From NCBI GenBank assembly GCA_027484315.1, contig JAIXTE010000089.1, forward strand, positions 37,897-101,896: a stretch of 64,000 nucleotides of DNA, in the 5' to 3' direction. Positions 40,521 through 49,605 of the stretch are shown piece after piece. Position numbers and translations under genes: made by a program. The notes beneath the pieces were generated by a model. The model made no database searches, was not told where the DNA came from, and worked only from the letters and a program-made list of their open reading frames with translations. The stretch is from Burkholderiales bacterium. GTDB lineage: Bacteria; Pseudomonadota; Gammaproteobacteria; Burkholderiales; Burkholderiaceae_B. The stretch's first letter is position 1. Every line of letters starts with the position of its first letter.

Positions 40521-42461
40521 TTAACGAGTTGGGCCGGATGGAGTCGACCTAAGAATCGGTGGAGTCGAAAGCCGAGGGGTGCTCTGGCCGCTCAAAGTGG
40601 GGGGAACAAACTTGGGCGGAGGGGTAACACTCTTTTGCCCAGGGGATGTCGAAAACGCGGGCTGAGCGCCCTTAGTATCGACAACACCGTTGGTGGCAGG
40701 TTGGCGGGCTGCAACCGCATTTTGGAGTTGGGGCCTTGGCGGCGTGCCCAGTTCTGTAGCTCCTTTTTTTACCGTGGTCTCTGTTGGGTAGTCGTTTTCG
40801 TTCAGATCCACCTCATAACTCGATAGAGCCCCTGAAGCTTGAGCAGCTCCAAGAGCAGCAAAGAAGTTGTCCCCTGCCTTCGGAGGAGCCGCCGTTGAGG
40901 GAGCCGCCGTTGAGGGAGAGTGAGGCGATGCGGGGCCGGCTGCAGCATTCCTATCAACTGAATGGTGATGGACTGGCGGGGGCGCCTTTACAATACCCGT
41001 AAACGCCGTAGCAGGCGAGTCCTGATAGACTGGTACCCTGCGTCTAGCAGACTGGTTAGCGAGATGGGTAGTTGGAAGAACCGGTTGAGATGCGGTGGCT
41101 TCCACGGGATTCTTTGAAACGACAGGCGGCGCCGATTGAGGCGCAGTGTTCATAGAAGTAAAGCTGGAAGTCAGACCCATTTCATCAGAAAGTGGAGTGC
41201 GACTCTTGACCCCATCTTCAGAGGCGGAATTGTTCGAGCTCCTGCGTTGCATTTCCATACGAACAAAGAGTCTCGATTGAACAAAAAATGACCCACGATC
41301 GATCCAGGGATTCTCCTCAGCAAATTGCTCGAACAGATTGTCCAGGACGCTTCCGATACTGCCCAGTGAAGACTCAAAAAGATGAGACCGAATCAGAAAA
41401 TCATAGATGCTCTGGGGTGGTAGCCCTTGTTTTTCGCGTGCGATAACCTCAACAATGTCACGTTCAACGGACACGATCTTTTCTTCGATCTGAGGCTTAA
41501 ACGCTTCTTGGTTGGGCCCGAGACTTTTAAGATACGAGTCCTTTTCCATGTTTGACTCTGAAGATGCTGCACTAAGGGCACTCAATTGACTCGCTTTCGA
41601 GGCAACCCCGCTTCCTGATGGCATTGGCTGCACAACAGGCGGTACAACAGGGTTAACAATGTCTGTTTTGTTCGCCACTGAAGATATCTTACCAGCGACG
41701 CTGCTTAGTGCTCGTTGTTTTTCAGTTTGGGCAGTTTTTTGGATATCGATTGAGGTACTGCTTGTAACCGCATCCTTATAGAAGGAGACATCAGAATATT
41801 GCGAGTATCCAGACATGCTGTCGGGGTGGACAATTCTCACCGGCGGATTCAAATCTTTTCCACCCAACTTAAAAAATAGTATGTCTTTTCGTTTTTTGTA
41901 TTCCTGATTAAATCCGTTCAAGATCGACTCGCACATCTTCAGGAATACTGGTTCACCGCCAGGTATGTTGAGTTGACTGAGAATTGGACGGAGGGCGCGC
42001 AGGTCATTTAAGGGAATGGTACGAGCGGAAATAACTTCCTGCAGCATTTTTGTTTCGAGCTCGCCTGCGCTCTTTCCAGTCAAGGCATCGATTTTTGTTC
42101 GGGGGTCAGCCAGATCCCTGGATAAGGTGTTGGTCGACACGACCCCATCCTTCGGCTCGAAAAAGGGGTGTGGCTCAGTAGGGTGAATAATGGATTCGAT
42201 GTTATCAATGTGCCCGAAAATTGCGTCGAGTTCATGAACAGTGATTCCGGGCCCTTCCCTTAAATAGCAGGATGGTTTGACTAGTTTGAAACCCATAACT
42301 CCACATAAAAGTGATGGATTCAAACGAACAGTATCTGGAGTAGATAAATCTGCTTCCAAGCGAACGCCTACAGTGGACTGCATTGAGTCCCCTTTTATAA
42401 AAGTGATCCTCCAGCCGAACTTGGATAGATCTATTCTTGTTGTGACATAATTTTCGTCCAT
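40521..42461 (-). CDS. Large unknown protein, 646 aa
   Basis: N-terminal 200 residues look folded (alpha/beta, with TFIKGDSMQSTVGVRLEAD, LREGPGITVHELDAIFGHID and LRALRPILSQLNIPGG). The middle is helical with a possible homodimer region (DFLIRSHLFESSLGSIGSVLDNLFEQFAEENPWIDRG split over two helices). From about 420 to the end the protein is Pro/Ser/Ala-rich and disordered, with short tandem repeats STAAP-STAAP encoded by two copies of a 15-bp unit (40885-40914). No signal peptide. Same strand as, and 60 nt after, the topoisomerase C-half gene. No family recognised. Confidence 0.65.
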   Translation of the reverse strand: MDENYVTTRIDLSKFGWRITFIKGDSMQSTVGVRLEADLSTPDTVRLNPSLLCGVMGFKLVKPSCYLREGPGITVHELDAIFGHIDNIESIIHPTEPHPFFEPKDGVVSTNTLSRDLADPRTKIDALTGKSAGELETKMLQEVISARTIPLNDLRALRPILSQLNIPGGEPVFLKMCESILNGFNQEYKKRKDILFFKLGGKDLNPPVRIVHPDSMSGYSQYSDVSFYKDAVTSSTSIDIQKTAQTEKQRALSSVAGKISSVANKTDIVNPVVPPVVQPMPSGSGVASKASQLSALSAASSESNMEKDSYLKSLGPNQEAFKPQIEEKIVSVERDIVEVIAREKQGLPPQSIYDFLIRSHLFESSLGSIGSVLDNLFEQFAEENPWIDRGSFFVQSRLFVRMEMQRRSSNNSASEDGVKSRTPLSDEMGLTSSFTSMNTAPQSAPPVVSKNPVEATASQPVLPTTHLANQSARRRVPVYQDSPATAFTGIVKAPPPVHHHSVDRNAAAGPASPHSPSTAAPSTAAPPKAGDNFFAALGAAQASGALSSYEVDLNENDYPTETTVKKGATELGTPPRPQLQNAVAARQPATNGVVDTKGAQPAFSTSPGQKSVTPPPKFVPPTLSGQSTPRLSTPPILRSTPSGPTR

Positions 42462-42521
42462 CCTAGAATTCTAGATTGGCGAATAGGAAACACAAAGAAT
42501 AGGTATGAGGCATAAGCAGAA

Positions 42522-43751
42522 CTAGAACATTTTCATCGCAGACTCTTCCCAGATTTTGTCTTTACACATCAAGTTGGAACAAAGCAGAAAGCGTTTTCCG
42601 AAAAATTTGGATTTAGGGGATGTAACCTTCTGAGTTACGTAGGGCTTGGTGCAAACTCGACATGGCTTGCCCTCGCCCGGTAGACGATTGGGGTCGGACA
42701 GATTGGGAACAAGCGGTTTGTAGGGGTCATAGCCTTCGTAAAGTTGGTCTTCCCATAAGGTTTGGCAGCTCTTATTAATAGAGCAAACGAGGAATCGCTT
42801 GCCGTAACTTGGGCTATCTTTCTTCAGGACTTTCTTGGTTGTAAAGACACCCTCTCCACATGTCATGCAGGGTTGCCCGTGAAAGGCCAGAGGCTCCACC
42901 GAGTAATCTCCTCCGGATTCCGAGCCTACAGAAGCTGGGAAATCCATGTGGTCGCAGGCCCGCTCCGAACAAGCAAGAAATGACTGCCCAAATCTCGGAC
43001 TGGTTTCCTTCTTGACGACCCGAGTCGCTAATTTTCCCTTTTTGCATTTTGGACATGGGTTCCCATGGCCGGCGATTGGTTGCGGAGGGGCGTCCTCCTC
43101 TGTAGCCAAAAATGGATCCTTGTTATCTTTGCATTTAATCTTATTTGAGCATCCATCTTTCGCCCGATTACACGACCAGTATTTCCCAAACTTTCCCACC
43201 CTAAATACAAGAGTTCCTTCATCCATGCATCCGATGCTTGCACAGGGTCTCTGCTCGATAATTTCGTTACTCTTTTGACCGGTAGCAATGGTGATATTTT
43301 CGGATTTTACCGTCTCCACCATATTCATAACTTGATTGCGGATTTTCCCCATAAAGATGGCCGGATCCATCTTTCCATTCGCAATAAGGGTCAACGCGGT
43401 CTCCCAGACCGCCGTCTTGCCTACGTCCACCAAATCCCTAGGGGCCACGTCGATGAGGGACTGCCCTTTTTCTGTTGAAAGAAGAAACCTTTTTGAGGTT
43501 TGAATAAACTTTTGCTTCTTCAGGCTCTCGATCATTGATGCGCGCGTAGCGGGTGTTCCAATACCCTCGGTTTCCTTCAGCTTTTCTCTGAGAGCAGGGT
43601 CATCCGCAAAACGCCAGGCGTTCTCCATAGCGTTTAATAAGGTCGCTTCCGTGTAGTGACTTGGAGGGGTAGTCAATTTTTGATCGAAGCCTTGATCTTC
43701 GACCCCACGACCCTCCTGTCCAAGAGGAAATAAGGTACTGAGATTTGACAT
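42522..43751 (-). CDS. C-terminal half of a split topoisomerase III, with Cys-cluster repeats
   Basis: 409 aa. It starts with the segment that follows the catalytic domain in TopB: LTTPPSHYTEATLLNAMENA, then LKETEGIGTPATRASMIESL and FLLSTEKGQSLIDVAP with TAVWE, the conserved topoisomerase IA C-terminal gate elements. It has no TOPRIM domain and no catalytic Tyr. Residues 165-405 hold four Cys clusters (CxxxxC...CxxxxxC; CPKC...C...C; CMTC...C...C; CRVC...C...C), topo-type zinc ribbons that bind single-stranded DNA. The missing N-half is encoded at 45043-46419. The two products should combine to one enzyme. Its own ATG start has no close ribosome site that I can be sure of. Confidence 0.88.
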   Translation of the reverse strand: MSNLSTLFPLGQEGRGVEDQGFDQKLTTPPSHYTEATLLNAMENAWRFADDPALREKLKETEGIGTPATRASMIESLKKQKFIQTSKRFLLSTEKGQSLIDVAPRDLVDVGKTAVWETALTLIANGKMDPAIFMGKIRNQVMNMVETVKSENITIATGQKSNEIIEQRPCASIGCMDEGTLVFRVGKFGKYWSCNRAKDGCSNKIKCKDNKDPFLATEEDAPPQPIAGHGNPCPKCKKGKLATRVVKKETSPRFGQSFLACSERACDHMDFPASVGSESGGDYSVEPLAFHGQPCMTCGEGVFTTKKVLKKDSPSYGKRFLVCSINKSCQTLWEDQLYEGYDPYKPLVPNLSDPNRLPGEGKPCRVCTKPYVTQKVTSPKSKFFGKRFLLCSNLMCKDKIWEESAMKMF

Positions 43752-43848
43752 AGGTTGCCGGCACTATTTGAATAATGTATTAATTATAGATCCGGGAAAT
43801 TGCGCAAAATAAAAAACCCGCAGAGGGCAACGAATTCGGAGCCACCAG

Positions 43849-45039
43849 TTAGAAGGGGCTAGGATTAGACCCGGATTTTTCGAATGGTAGTCCGGTGATC
43901 TTGGGGGGATCCTCTGATACAACAGAAAATCTTTCCGAATCTAGATGTATTGACCTCTGGTTGCAAATTGCGGCAGTGATTGAATTGTTTAAGGTCCTGG
44001 CCACTGAGACGACCAAGTCAGCCTTCTCAGATAGAAGTTCGCTTAGGTAGCTAGGGAGCAGTGACTTTATTTCATGAAGGTCATCTTGCGCCTGAGTCAC
44101 CGCGGCCACTACCACGCCATTGTGGGATTCAAGGACATCAATATCGTGATCTTCATCGAGATCTAAGGGTGGGGACTTCAAGTCCTGGTGGGAAAATAGG
44201 CCTAGATCTCGAACAATACTCGCCTTAAAAAAAGAGAGCTCAATCTTAAGTGAATTGTCAAGGGGCACTGCTTTTTCATGCCTTTGGGACATGAATAACT
44301 CCATGGCCTTATCGGTAAGACTTCCGTTGTTCACCCTGAAAGCAAAATAGAGGGCTTCGAGTTGCATCTCAATGATGGATCTCAGCTTGGGATCTGACTG
44401 AGATCTGACATGCGCAACAGGGGGTTTTATCAAAACATTAGAGAAAGGGTAATATTCATAATTGGTCGCAAAACCATCCTCGTAGGAGATAACTCCCAAC
44501 TGGTTGAACATACGATCAATGTCACCGACCACGTTGAGATAATTTCTTTCCACCAGGTTTGACAAGCCTTTTTTAAACAAGGCGCTGTTGATTGGTGCAA
44601 CCGGGGAGATGCCGGCGTCACTTGTCTTTCCGAGTAAACCCGAAATAGGACTGCCTGGAGATTGCGACTCCGCCCGCAAGATGAAGGAGGTTAGTCCCCC
44701 TGGCCTAACATGACCAATTTGGATGTTATTCAGACCTTCCTTTGGCAACATTGACAAAGTGTCTAGAGTGACAAAAAAAGGAGATTCATTAGAGGCGCCT
44801 TGGGAAACACCAGAAGGAATCGAGGAGAGCATTGTAGAGAGGGCATTTACACCAGACAAGCTCGAAATCTCTGGCCCAACGAGCATTGGCTCTGCTGGCA
44901 TAGGGGTGGATATCCAGGGCATTACGCCACGTGAACTAAGCTTATGAAAACCGTTATTGATCGCGGTGTTGAAAAGCATAAAATTTGATACAAGCTGTGA
45001 CTTTTTTGACTCTTCACTACTTCTATCCTGATTGTCCAT
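43849..45039 (-). CDS. Unknown protein between the two topoisomerase halves, 396 aa
   Basis: Starts 3 nt after the stop of the topoisomerase N-half gene and ends 97 nt before the C-half gene. Pro/Ser-rich N-terminal 130 residues; a helical middle with DRMFNQLGVISYEDGF and LRSIIEMQLEALYFAFRVN; an acidic stretch DLDEDHDIDVLESH near 290; a C-terminal helix LLPSYLSELLSEKADLVVSVARTL. No catalytic or membrane motifs and no similarity to topoisomerases that I can see. Its position suggests a partner of the split enzyme or a co-transcribed transfer gene. Confidence 0.65.
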   Translation of the reverse strand: MDNQDRSSEESKKSQLVSNFMLFNTAINNGFHKLSSRGVMPWISTPMPAEPMLVGPEISSLSGVNALSTMLSSIPSGVSQGASNESPFFVTLDTLSMLPKEGLNNIQIGHVRPGGLTSFILRAESQSPGSPISGLLGKTSDAGISPVAPINSALFKKGLSNLVERNYLNVVGDIDRMFNQLGVISYEDGFATNYEYYPFSNVLIKPPVAHVRSQSDPKLRSIIEMQLEALYFAFRVNNGSLTDKAMELFMSQRHEKAVPLDNSLKIELSFFKASIVRDLGLFSHQDLKSPPLDLDEDHDIDVLESHNGVVVAAVTQAQDDLHEIKSLLPSYLSELLSEKADLVVSVARTLNNSITAAICNQRSIHLDSERFSVVSEDPPKITGLPFEKSGSNPSPF

Positions 45040-45042
45040 TCT

Positions 45043-46419
45043 TTATTCTGGAGAATTCTCCTCTCCACCCTCGGATTCCGACAGCTTGAATTTTCCCATA
45101 CTCCTCTGCCAACCTGGATCTAAAAGATGGGTGTCAAACGCAGAAAAAGAGAAGATTCCACCGAACATGACGGTTACCTTGTCTTTTAGATGGACGGCAT
45201 CGGAAATGAACTGGGCTATGTAAAAACGACAGATCGCATCGAAGACATTTCGCTCCTTCTCGGAGAACTGCGACATTGAAAAACTGGCGCCAGTTGGGAC
45301 GATTGCAAAATGGGCTGTGACCTTTTTATCGTTGAAACATTTCGAGCGAATCGATTTGCTGCAAGCAGAAACTTCGTCCTTAAAATTTGGGAATAGCGTT
45401 TTGAGAACATTACCCCTTTCTTCGAACATCGATTCTGGCAGGTGGCGGCAGTCCGTTCGAGGATATGTTGCGACCTTATACTTTTCGTAGAGATCCTGGC
45501 AAGTAGATAGAACCTCATTTGCAGAGTAGCCGTAGTTCTTGTTCATCAACTGTTGAAGTGAACTTAGGTTGTGGGGCAAAGGTGGGGGAGTTGTCTTCTG
45601 CTCAGAGGTGGACTCGATAATCTTCCAAGGGGCCCCCTTTACAAAGGACGTCACCTTTTCTGCAAATTCTCTGGAGGTTATACGTCCTTCGGTGTCGTAA
45701 ACCTGAAATTCCTGCTTGGATTCCTTGAAAGTAAAACGCTTCCCTCTCAGCACAACCCAGGGCACAAAATAGTCATGCGGTACGAAGCTCTTGATCTCCC
45801 GATCGCGATTGACAATTAACGCGAGAGTCGGCGTTTTGACTCGGCCCAAATTGCACAGCACACCGGTCTTAACGGTATATGCCATGGTTCCGTTCATGCC
45901 GGTCAACCAGTCCGCCTCACGACGGCACTGAGCTGCACGATACAGAAACTCATTGGGAGAGTTTGGAGTCAAATTAGCTAGAGACTTTTTGATTCCTTCG
46001 TCGTTTAACGCGGCCAGCCAAATTCTCTTGAAGTTATCTCTATACGGATTAACACCAGACTGAAAGAGCGCGTCGTCAATAATAAGCTGCCCTTCTCTAT
46101 CGGGGTCGCCGGCGTTGATAACAACCTTCGCCTTTGAGACAAAGGACTTAATAATGCGGAACTGGTTGGGCTCTGAACAAATTAACTTTGATTGCTCCGG
46201 TATCACAGGCAGTAGCTCAAAAGACCAGCGCTTCTTTTCGCCCCAGTAATGGTCGGGGGGCGCAAGATCAAAAATGCTTCCGAAACACCACGTGATGACT
46301 ATGCGACCACCATCGATCTCGATGAACGTTTTTTCGTCCTTCGTTACGCGTCCCATTAATGGGGCGATGGATCTCCCCACGCTGGGTTTTTCGGCGACTA
46401 ACAGTACGTCAAGCATCAA
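45043..46419 (-). CDS. N-terminal half of a split topoisomerase III (catalytic)
   Basis: 458 aa. TOPRIM domain with LLVAEKPSVGRSIA (Glu at about residue 10) and the metal motif DPDREGQ (105-109 for DPDRE). Then the CRREADWLTGMNGT and LGRVKTPTLALIVNRD blocks, and the catalytic Tyr in KVATYPRTDCRHLP (about Tyr319). It ends at DPGWQRSMGKFKLSESEGGEENSPE region, exactly where TopB would continue into the linker and C-terminal gate. The rest is supplied by the gene at 42522-43751. Type IA enzymes relax or decatenate negatively supercoiled DNA by single-strand passage; plasmid copies (TraE of RP4 type) serve replication or transfer. Overlaps the upstream gene by 4 nt. Confidence 0.93.
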   Translation of the reverse strand: MMLDVLLVAEKPSVGRSIAPLMGRVTKDEKTFIEIDGGRIVITWCFGSIFDLAPPDHYWGEKKRWSFELLPVIPEQSKLICSEPNQFRIIKSFVSKAKVVINAGDPDREGQLIIDDALFQSGVNPYRDNFKRIWLAALNDEGIKKSLANLTPNSPNEFLYRAAQCRREADWLTGMNGTMAYTVKTGVLCNLGRVKTPTLALIVNRDREIKSFVPHDYFVPWVVLRGKRFTFKESKQEFQVYDTEGRITSREFAEKVTSFVKGAPWKIIESTSEQKTTPPPLPHNLSSLQQLMNKNYGYSANEVLSTCQDLYEKYKVATYPRTDCRHLPESMFEERGNVLKTLFPNFKDEVSACSKSIRSKCFNDKKVTAHFAIVPTGASFSMSQFSEKERNVFDAICRFYIAQFISDAVHLKDKVTVMFGGIFSFSAFDTHLLDPGWQRSMGKFKLSESEGGEENSPE

Positions 46420-47105
46420 AGACCCCAGGCAAGTTTAAGCATTGAGTCTGTTGCGGGCCTCTTGTCTCCCGCTCCGCGTGCAACCTCCCCCTCGTTTAGT
46501 CTTGCATGCGCGACGATATCAGGTCTGCTCAAGGCGTCGACTCGGACAACGCCGTGACGTTCGGTCCACCACTTCTTGTAGAACCCAACACACTTCTTGG
46601 GGAGATGAAGTGCTTGAAGGTCATCTGAAAATCGAGACCCGGGTTGCAATTTAAAAGTGAAAAAAACCCCGCTATCCCACGCTTCCAAAGCGCTCTCCAT
46701 ATCGGCGCCAGTAAAGGTTGAGCACAACATACAGACTTCGAAATCGGAGTACTGAGACACGTCAAGAAATCCCTTGAACCGATGTGGATCAAGTGGAGTG
46801 GAGGATCTTTCTTCGAATAAGGCTAGCGCACAGGTTACCTCGGCTATCCATTGCGCAATAAGGCCCCGCCGTATATCCAATACGGCATCCGCGATTTCCT
46901 CAAATGCGTAACAGCCAAATGTAGGCTCAGCTCCCATCTCCGAGGACCAATTGTCAGGGGAATACTTAAAGTACCCGACCCTCAAATCGTCCCAGGATTT
47001 TTTTTCGCCCTCAAGCACGAATGAAAGATTTGCGTCGCTGAGTTGTTCGGTAATGATAGAGCAGAGCGTGTCTATTGAATGGTGAAGAACACTGATGTCG
47101 CTCAC
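46416..47105 (-). CDS. Hypothetical protein, 229 aa
   Basis: Soluble protein with mixed helices and strands (SFVLEGEKKSWDDLRVGYF, FEVCMLCSTFTGADMESAL) and a basic C-terminus. A Trp-rich stretch KKWWTERHGVVRVD lies near residue 180. Cys residues at about 26, 93, 130 and 133 could bind metal, but the spacing is not a standard finger. It overlaps both neighbouring genes by 4 nt and so is in the operon 48161-to-45043 that ends in the topoisomerase. No family recognised. Confidence 0.65.
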   Translation of the reverse strand: MSDISVLHHSIDTLCSIITEQLSDANLSFVLEGEKKSWDDLRVGYFKYSPDNWSSEMGAEPTFGCYAFEEIADAVLDIRRGLIAQWIAEVTCALALFEERSSTPLDPHRFKGFLDVSQYSDFEVCMLCSTFTGADMESALEAWDSGVFFTFKLQPGSRFSDDLQALHLPKKCVGFYKKWWTERHGVVRVDALSRPDIVAHARLNEGEVARGAGDKRPATDSMLKLAWGL

Positions 47106-47746
47106 AGGACCATCTCCAGTTCAGAGCTGCTTAACAAGCGCGCTTTCTCTTGAAAGTGATTGAATATTTCCTCAATTTCTTTCGGTGAGAGACCCTGAGA
47201 TGAAAAACTATCTACACCAAGGATTTGTTTCTGGTGACTAGCTTTCGAGGTAGGGAGGATAAAGAAAACACCGGAATCCAGATGTTTTAGGATGTTGATA
47301 CAGATGTAGTCACCCTCTCCAGAGAACAGCGTCAGGAATTTGTTTCCAGAGGCTACCAACGAGTTGACCAAGGAGACTTCTTCGTGCGAAATAAAATCCA
47401 CGTCAGCCTTTATCAACCCGGCCAGAATATTGGATGCACTACAACACAGTTGGTCGACCTTCGATTCCTTGTTAAACGAAAAGATCACCTTATCTGCCAA
47501 GAGTTTTCTCATAAGGGGGTAATCCTCAAGGGTAGTGATATGCCATTGGAGGTCATGGGCTCTCCTAAACAGAAGATTCAGGCGCAAGCCCCCCACCACA
47601 CAATAAATTGGCAAATCCCAGGTTTTGAAAAACCCGGGCTGACAAAGATCTTCCCTTAAGTAAATCTGAGTGGGATCTACCTGGGCGGTGAATTGAAGGC
47701 CGCCCAACTGAAAACTAGTTTCCCTCATTGATGTTGGCTCTCTCAC
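47102..47746 (-). CDS. Hypothetical protein, 208-214 aa
   Basis: The GTG at 47746 has AGGA 9 nt upstream; the ATG at 47728 is the alternative. Beta-rich N-terminal part (QLGGLQFTAQVDPTQIYL, YCVVGGLRLNLLF) and a helical C-terminus. Two adjacent Cys (DQLCCSASN). Shares a similar size and similar phrases with the next gene downstream (GVFFTFKLQPG there, GVFFILPTSKA here, both after an aspartate/serine turn), so the two could be distant paralogues. Overlaps the gene upstream by up to 32 nt. Function unknown. Confidence 0.6.
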   Translation of the reverse strand: MREPTSMRETSFQLGGLQFTAQVDPTQIYLREDLCQPGFFKTWDLPIYCVVGGLRLNLLFRRAHDLQWHITTLEDYPLMRKLLADKVIFSFNKESKVDQLCCSASNILAGLIKADVDFISHEEVSLVNSLVASGNKFLTLFSGEGDYICINILKHLDSGVFFILPTSKASHQKQILGVDSFSSQGLSPKEIEEIFNHFQEKARLLSSSELEMVL

Positions 47747-48161
47747 GTGCAGCTTTCCTATCCATCAAATAGGTTTCCCGGACCAGCTTATCCTCCAGAA
47801 ACTTCTTGCATTTCACCAAGACATCCTTGGTGGTGAGGTTGGTATAGAAGTTTGTATAGATGAGCCCTAAGAAGTCATCGAGCAAAAGGAACTGATACAG
47901 CTTGAATTTATCGTCCCTAATGTTTGCTATGTTGTCCAGAAATTCGGAAAACTTTCCCCAAGTTTCCAAGGGCGCGCGACGAACCCCTTTGGGATCAAAC
48001 AGGATGTCCTTAAGCGCCCCATCGTTCGCATCATTGAAATCCTCAAGGATGTCGGGATGGTTTACAACGAAGTTGCGCACAATAAGTTCCACGCGGGTTA
48101 GCACTTCGGACCCATGCTCAGTCTTGATGTACTCAATCCAAGTTTGATTTTCCTGCTTCAA
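47715..48161 (-). CDS. Hypothetical protein, 148 aa
   Basis: First gene of the minus-strand operon leading to the topoisomerase half. Helix-rich, acidic N-terminus, with aromatic-rich core FKLYQFLLLDDFLGLIYTNFY and a Lys/Arg-rich C-terminus. No signal peptide or membrane helix long enough to be confident. Divergent from flgE across a 138-bp AT-rich region. Not recognised. Confidence 0.6.
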   Translation of the reverse strand: MKQENQTWIEYIKTEHGSEVLTRVELIVRNFVVNHPDILEDFNDANDGALKDILFDPKGVRRAPLETWGKFSEFLDNIANIRDDKFKLYQFLLLDDFLGLIYTNFYTNLTTKDVLVKCKKFLEDKLVRETYLMDRKAARERANINEGN

Positions 48162-48299
48162 AATTCATCCCGGTGGTAATTGTGTCGAGATTTAAGGTTA
48201 GCAGAGGGCTCGTGAATTAATAAAAAAAAGGTAGTTTTTTTTTGGAAAATCATTTTTATTGCTAAGGTATAGGGTGTAACGCATAACTGGATGGAAAAT

Positions 48300-49598
48300 A
48301 TGAGCTCTTTCGCGCAGGGTTTGTCTGGTCTTCGGGCCGATCAGAAGGCAATCGAAGTAACAAGCAACAATATCGCCAACAGCAACTCCGTTGGATTCAA
48401 ATCCTCGCGGGTTCAATTTGGAGACGTGTATACAAGTCTCTTTTTTGGCGGATCTGCTAATCAGGTCGGCAAGGGCACACAGATTCTTGATGTCGACCAG
48501 CAATTCACCCAGGGCGTACTTACACCTACCGGCAATCCACTCGATCTAGCCGTTTCAGGGGACGGATTTTTCAAGGTGCGTGATGCCTCCGGGAAGGAAA
48601 CCTTTACAAGGGCGGGTCAGTTCCAGTTTGACAACCAGGGATTCGTGATCAATTCCGAGGGCAAAAAGGTTCAGATGTTCCCACTTGATCCATTGTCAGG
48701 CAATGCGATCAACGCAACGCAGGACCTGCAGATCCTTGACGATATCTTGCCACCGCAGGCCACAGAAGCCTCTTCTGTTCGATTCAACCTTGATGCAAGG
48801 GAGCCTGCCGCAGTCAATACGACGTTCGACCCCACTGACCCCACTTCGTACAACACAAGCAGTACTCTGGTTGTATATGATGAGCTGGGTCGTGAGCACA
48901 GCCTCAATATTTACTGGAGCCGGGTAAATGAAAATGCAGACCCTGCTTTCCCATTAGGAAACCAGTGGAAACTGACAGCATTGCTGGACGGTGTTGAGGT
49001 CGGCCTACGTAATCCGGATGGGACGACAGATCCGGACGGGAAGGTTTCCCTGCTGTACACCCCCCAAGGTAATCTGCGCACCCCAGAAGCTGCAACATTC
49101 ACGGTTGATTTGACTAATTGGAACGCAGCTAATGGTCGATTTAGCGAGACCGATAGCTTTACAGTGAACATGAACCAGTCCACGCAGTTCGGAGCGGGTT
49201 TTGTAATCCAGGATTTAGCGCAAGACGGCTATCAGGCGGCACAGTTTACCCGCTTTGATATATCCGATTCTGGGCGCGTTTCTCTGCAATATTCCAACGG
49301 AGAATCGAAGGAAGTCGGTCAGGTTGCGTTGTTCAAATTCCGCAACGTGGATGGTTTGATTCCCGTTGGAGAGAATAGTTGGATTTCCTCACCAGATTCG
49401 GGACCAGAGTTACCTTCTCTTTCCCAGGACAACCTCTTTGGTTTGATCAAGCAGGGATCCCTCGAAAACTCCAACGTAGACCTAACAGAGTCTCTTGTTG
49501 AACTGATCGTGTTCCAACGGTCATACCAGGCTAACAGCCAAAGCATTAAAACGCAGGATGCCCTGCTGCAAACTGCAACTAATCTGCGAAATGGCTAA
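48300..49598 (+). CDS. flgE: Flagellar hook protein FlgE
   Basis: 432 aa from ATG 48300 (MSSFAQGLSGLRADQK), matching the usual FlgE N-terminus; an in-frame ATG at 48291 would add three residues. Blocks seen: TSNNIANSNSVGFKSSR (axial motif), NPLDLAVSGDGFFKV, TFTRAGQFQFDNQGFVIN, and C-terminal ENSNVDLTESLVELIVFQRSYQANSQ. It is the hook subunit. Normally between flgD and flgF, it is instead 37 kb from them and downstream of the transfer-like genes. Upstream are AAAATCATTTTT and a T9 tract. Confidence 0.95.
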   Translation: MSSFAQGLSGLRADQKAIEVTSNNIANSNSVGFKSSRVQFGDVYTSLFFGGSANQVGKGTQILDVDQQFTQGVLTPTGNPLDLAVSGDGFFKVRDASGKETFTRAGQFQFDNQGFVINSEGKKVQMFPLDPLSGNAINATQDLQILDDILPPQATEASSVRFNLDAREPAAVNTTFDPTDPTSYNTSSTLVVYDELGREHSLNIYWSRVNENADPAFPLGNQWKLTALLDGVEVGLRNPDGTTDPDGKVSLLYTPQGNLRTPEAATFTVDLTNWNAANGRFSETDSFTVNMNQSTQFGAGFVIQDLAQDGYQAAQFTRFDISDSGRVSLQYSNGESKEVGQVALFKFRNVDGLIPVGENSWISSPDSGPELPSLSQDNLFGLIKQGSLENSNVDLTESLVELIVFQRSYQANSQSIKTQDALLQTATNLRNG

Positions 49599-49605
49599 GG
49601 AGTGA

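Noticed and set aside
40885..40914. Tandem 15-bp repeat as a regulatory or recombination element
   Set aside because: It is a two-copy coding repeat (STAAP) in a low-complexity region of the 646-aa protein.
42522..46419. The split topoisomerase as a frameshift or sequencing error
   Set aside because: The halves are 1.3 kb apart with a complete 396-aa gene between them; no single indel could join them.
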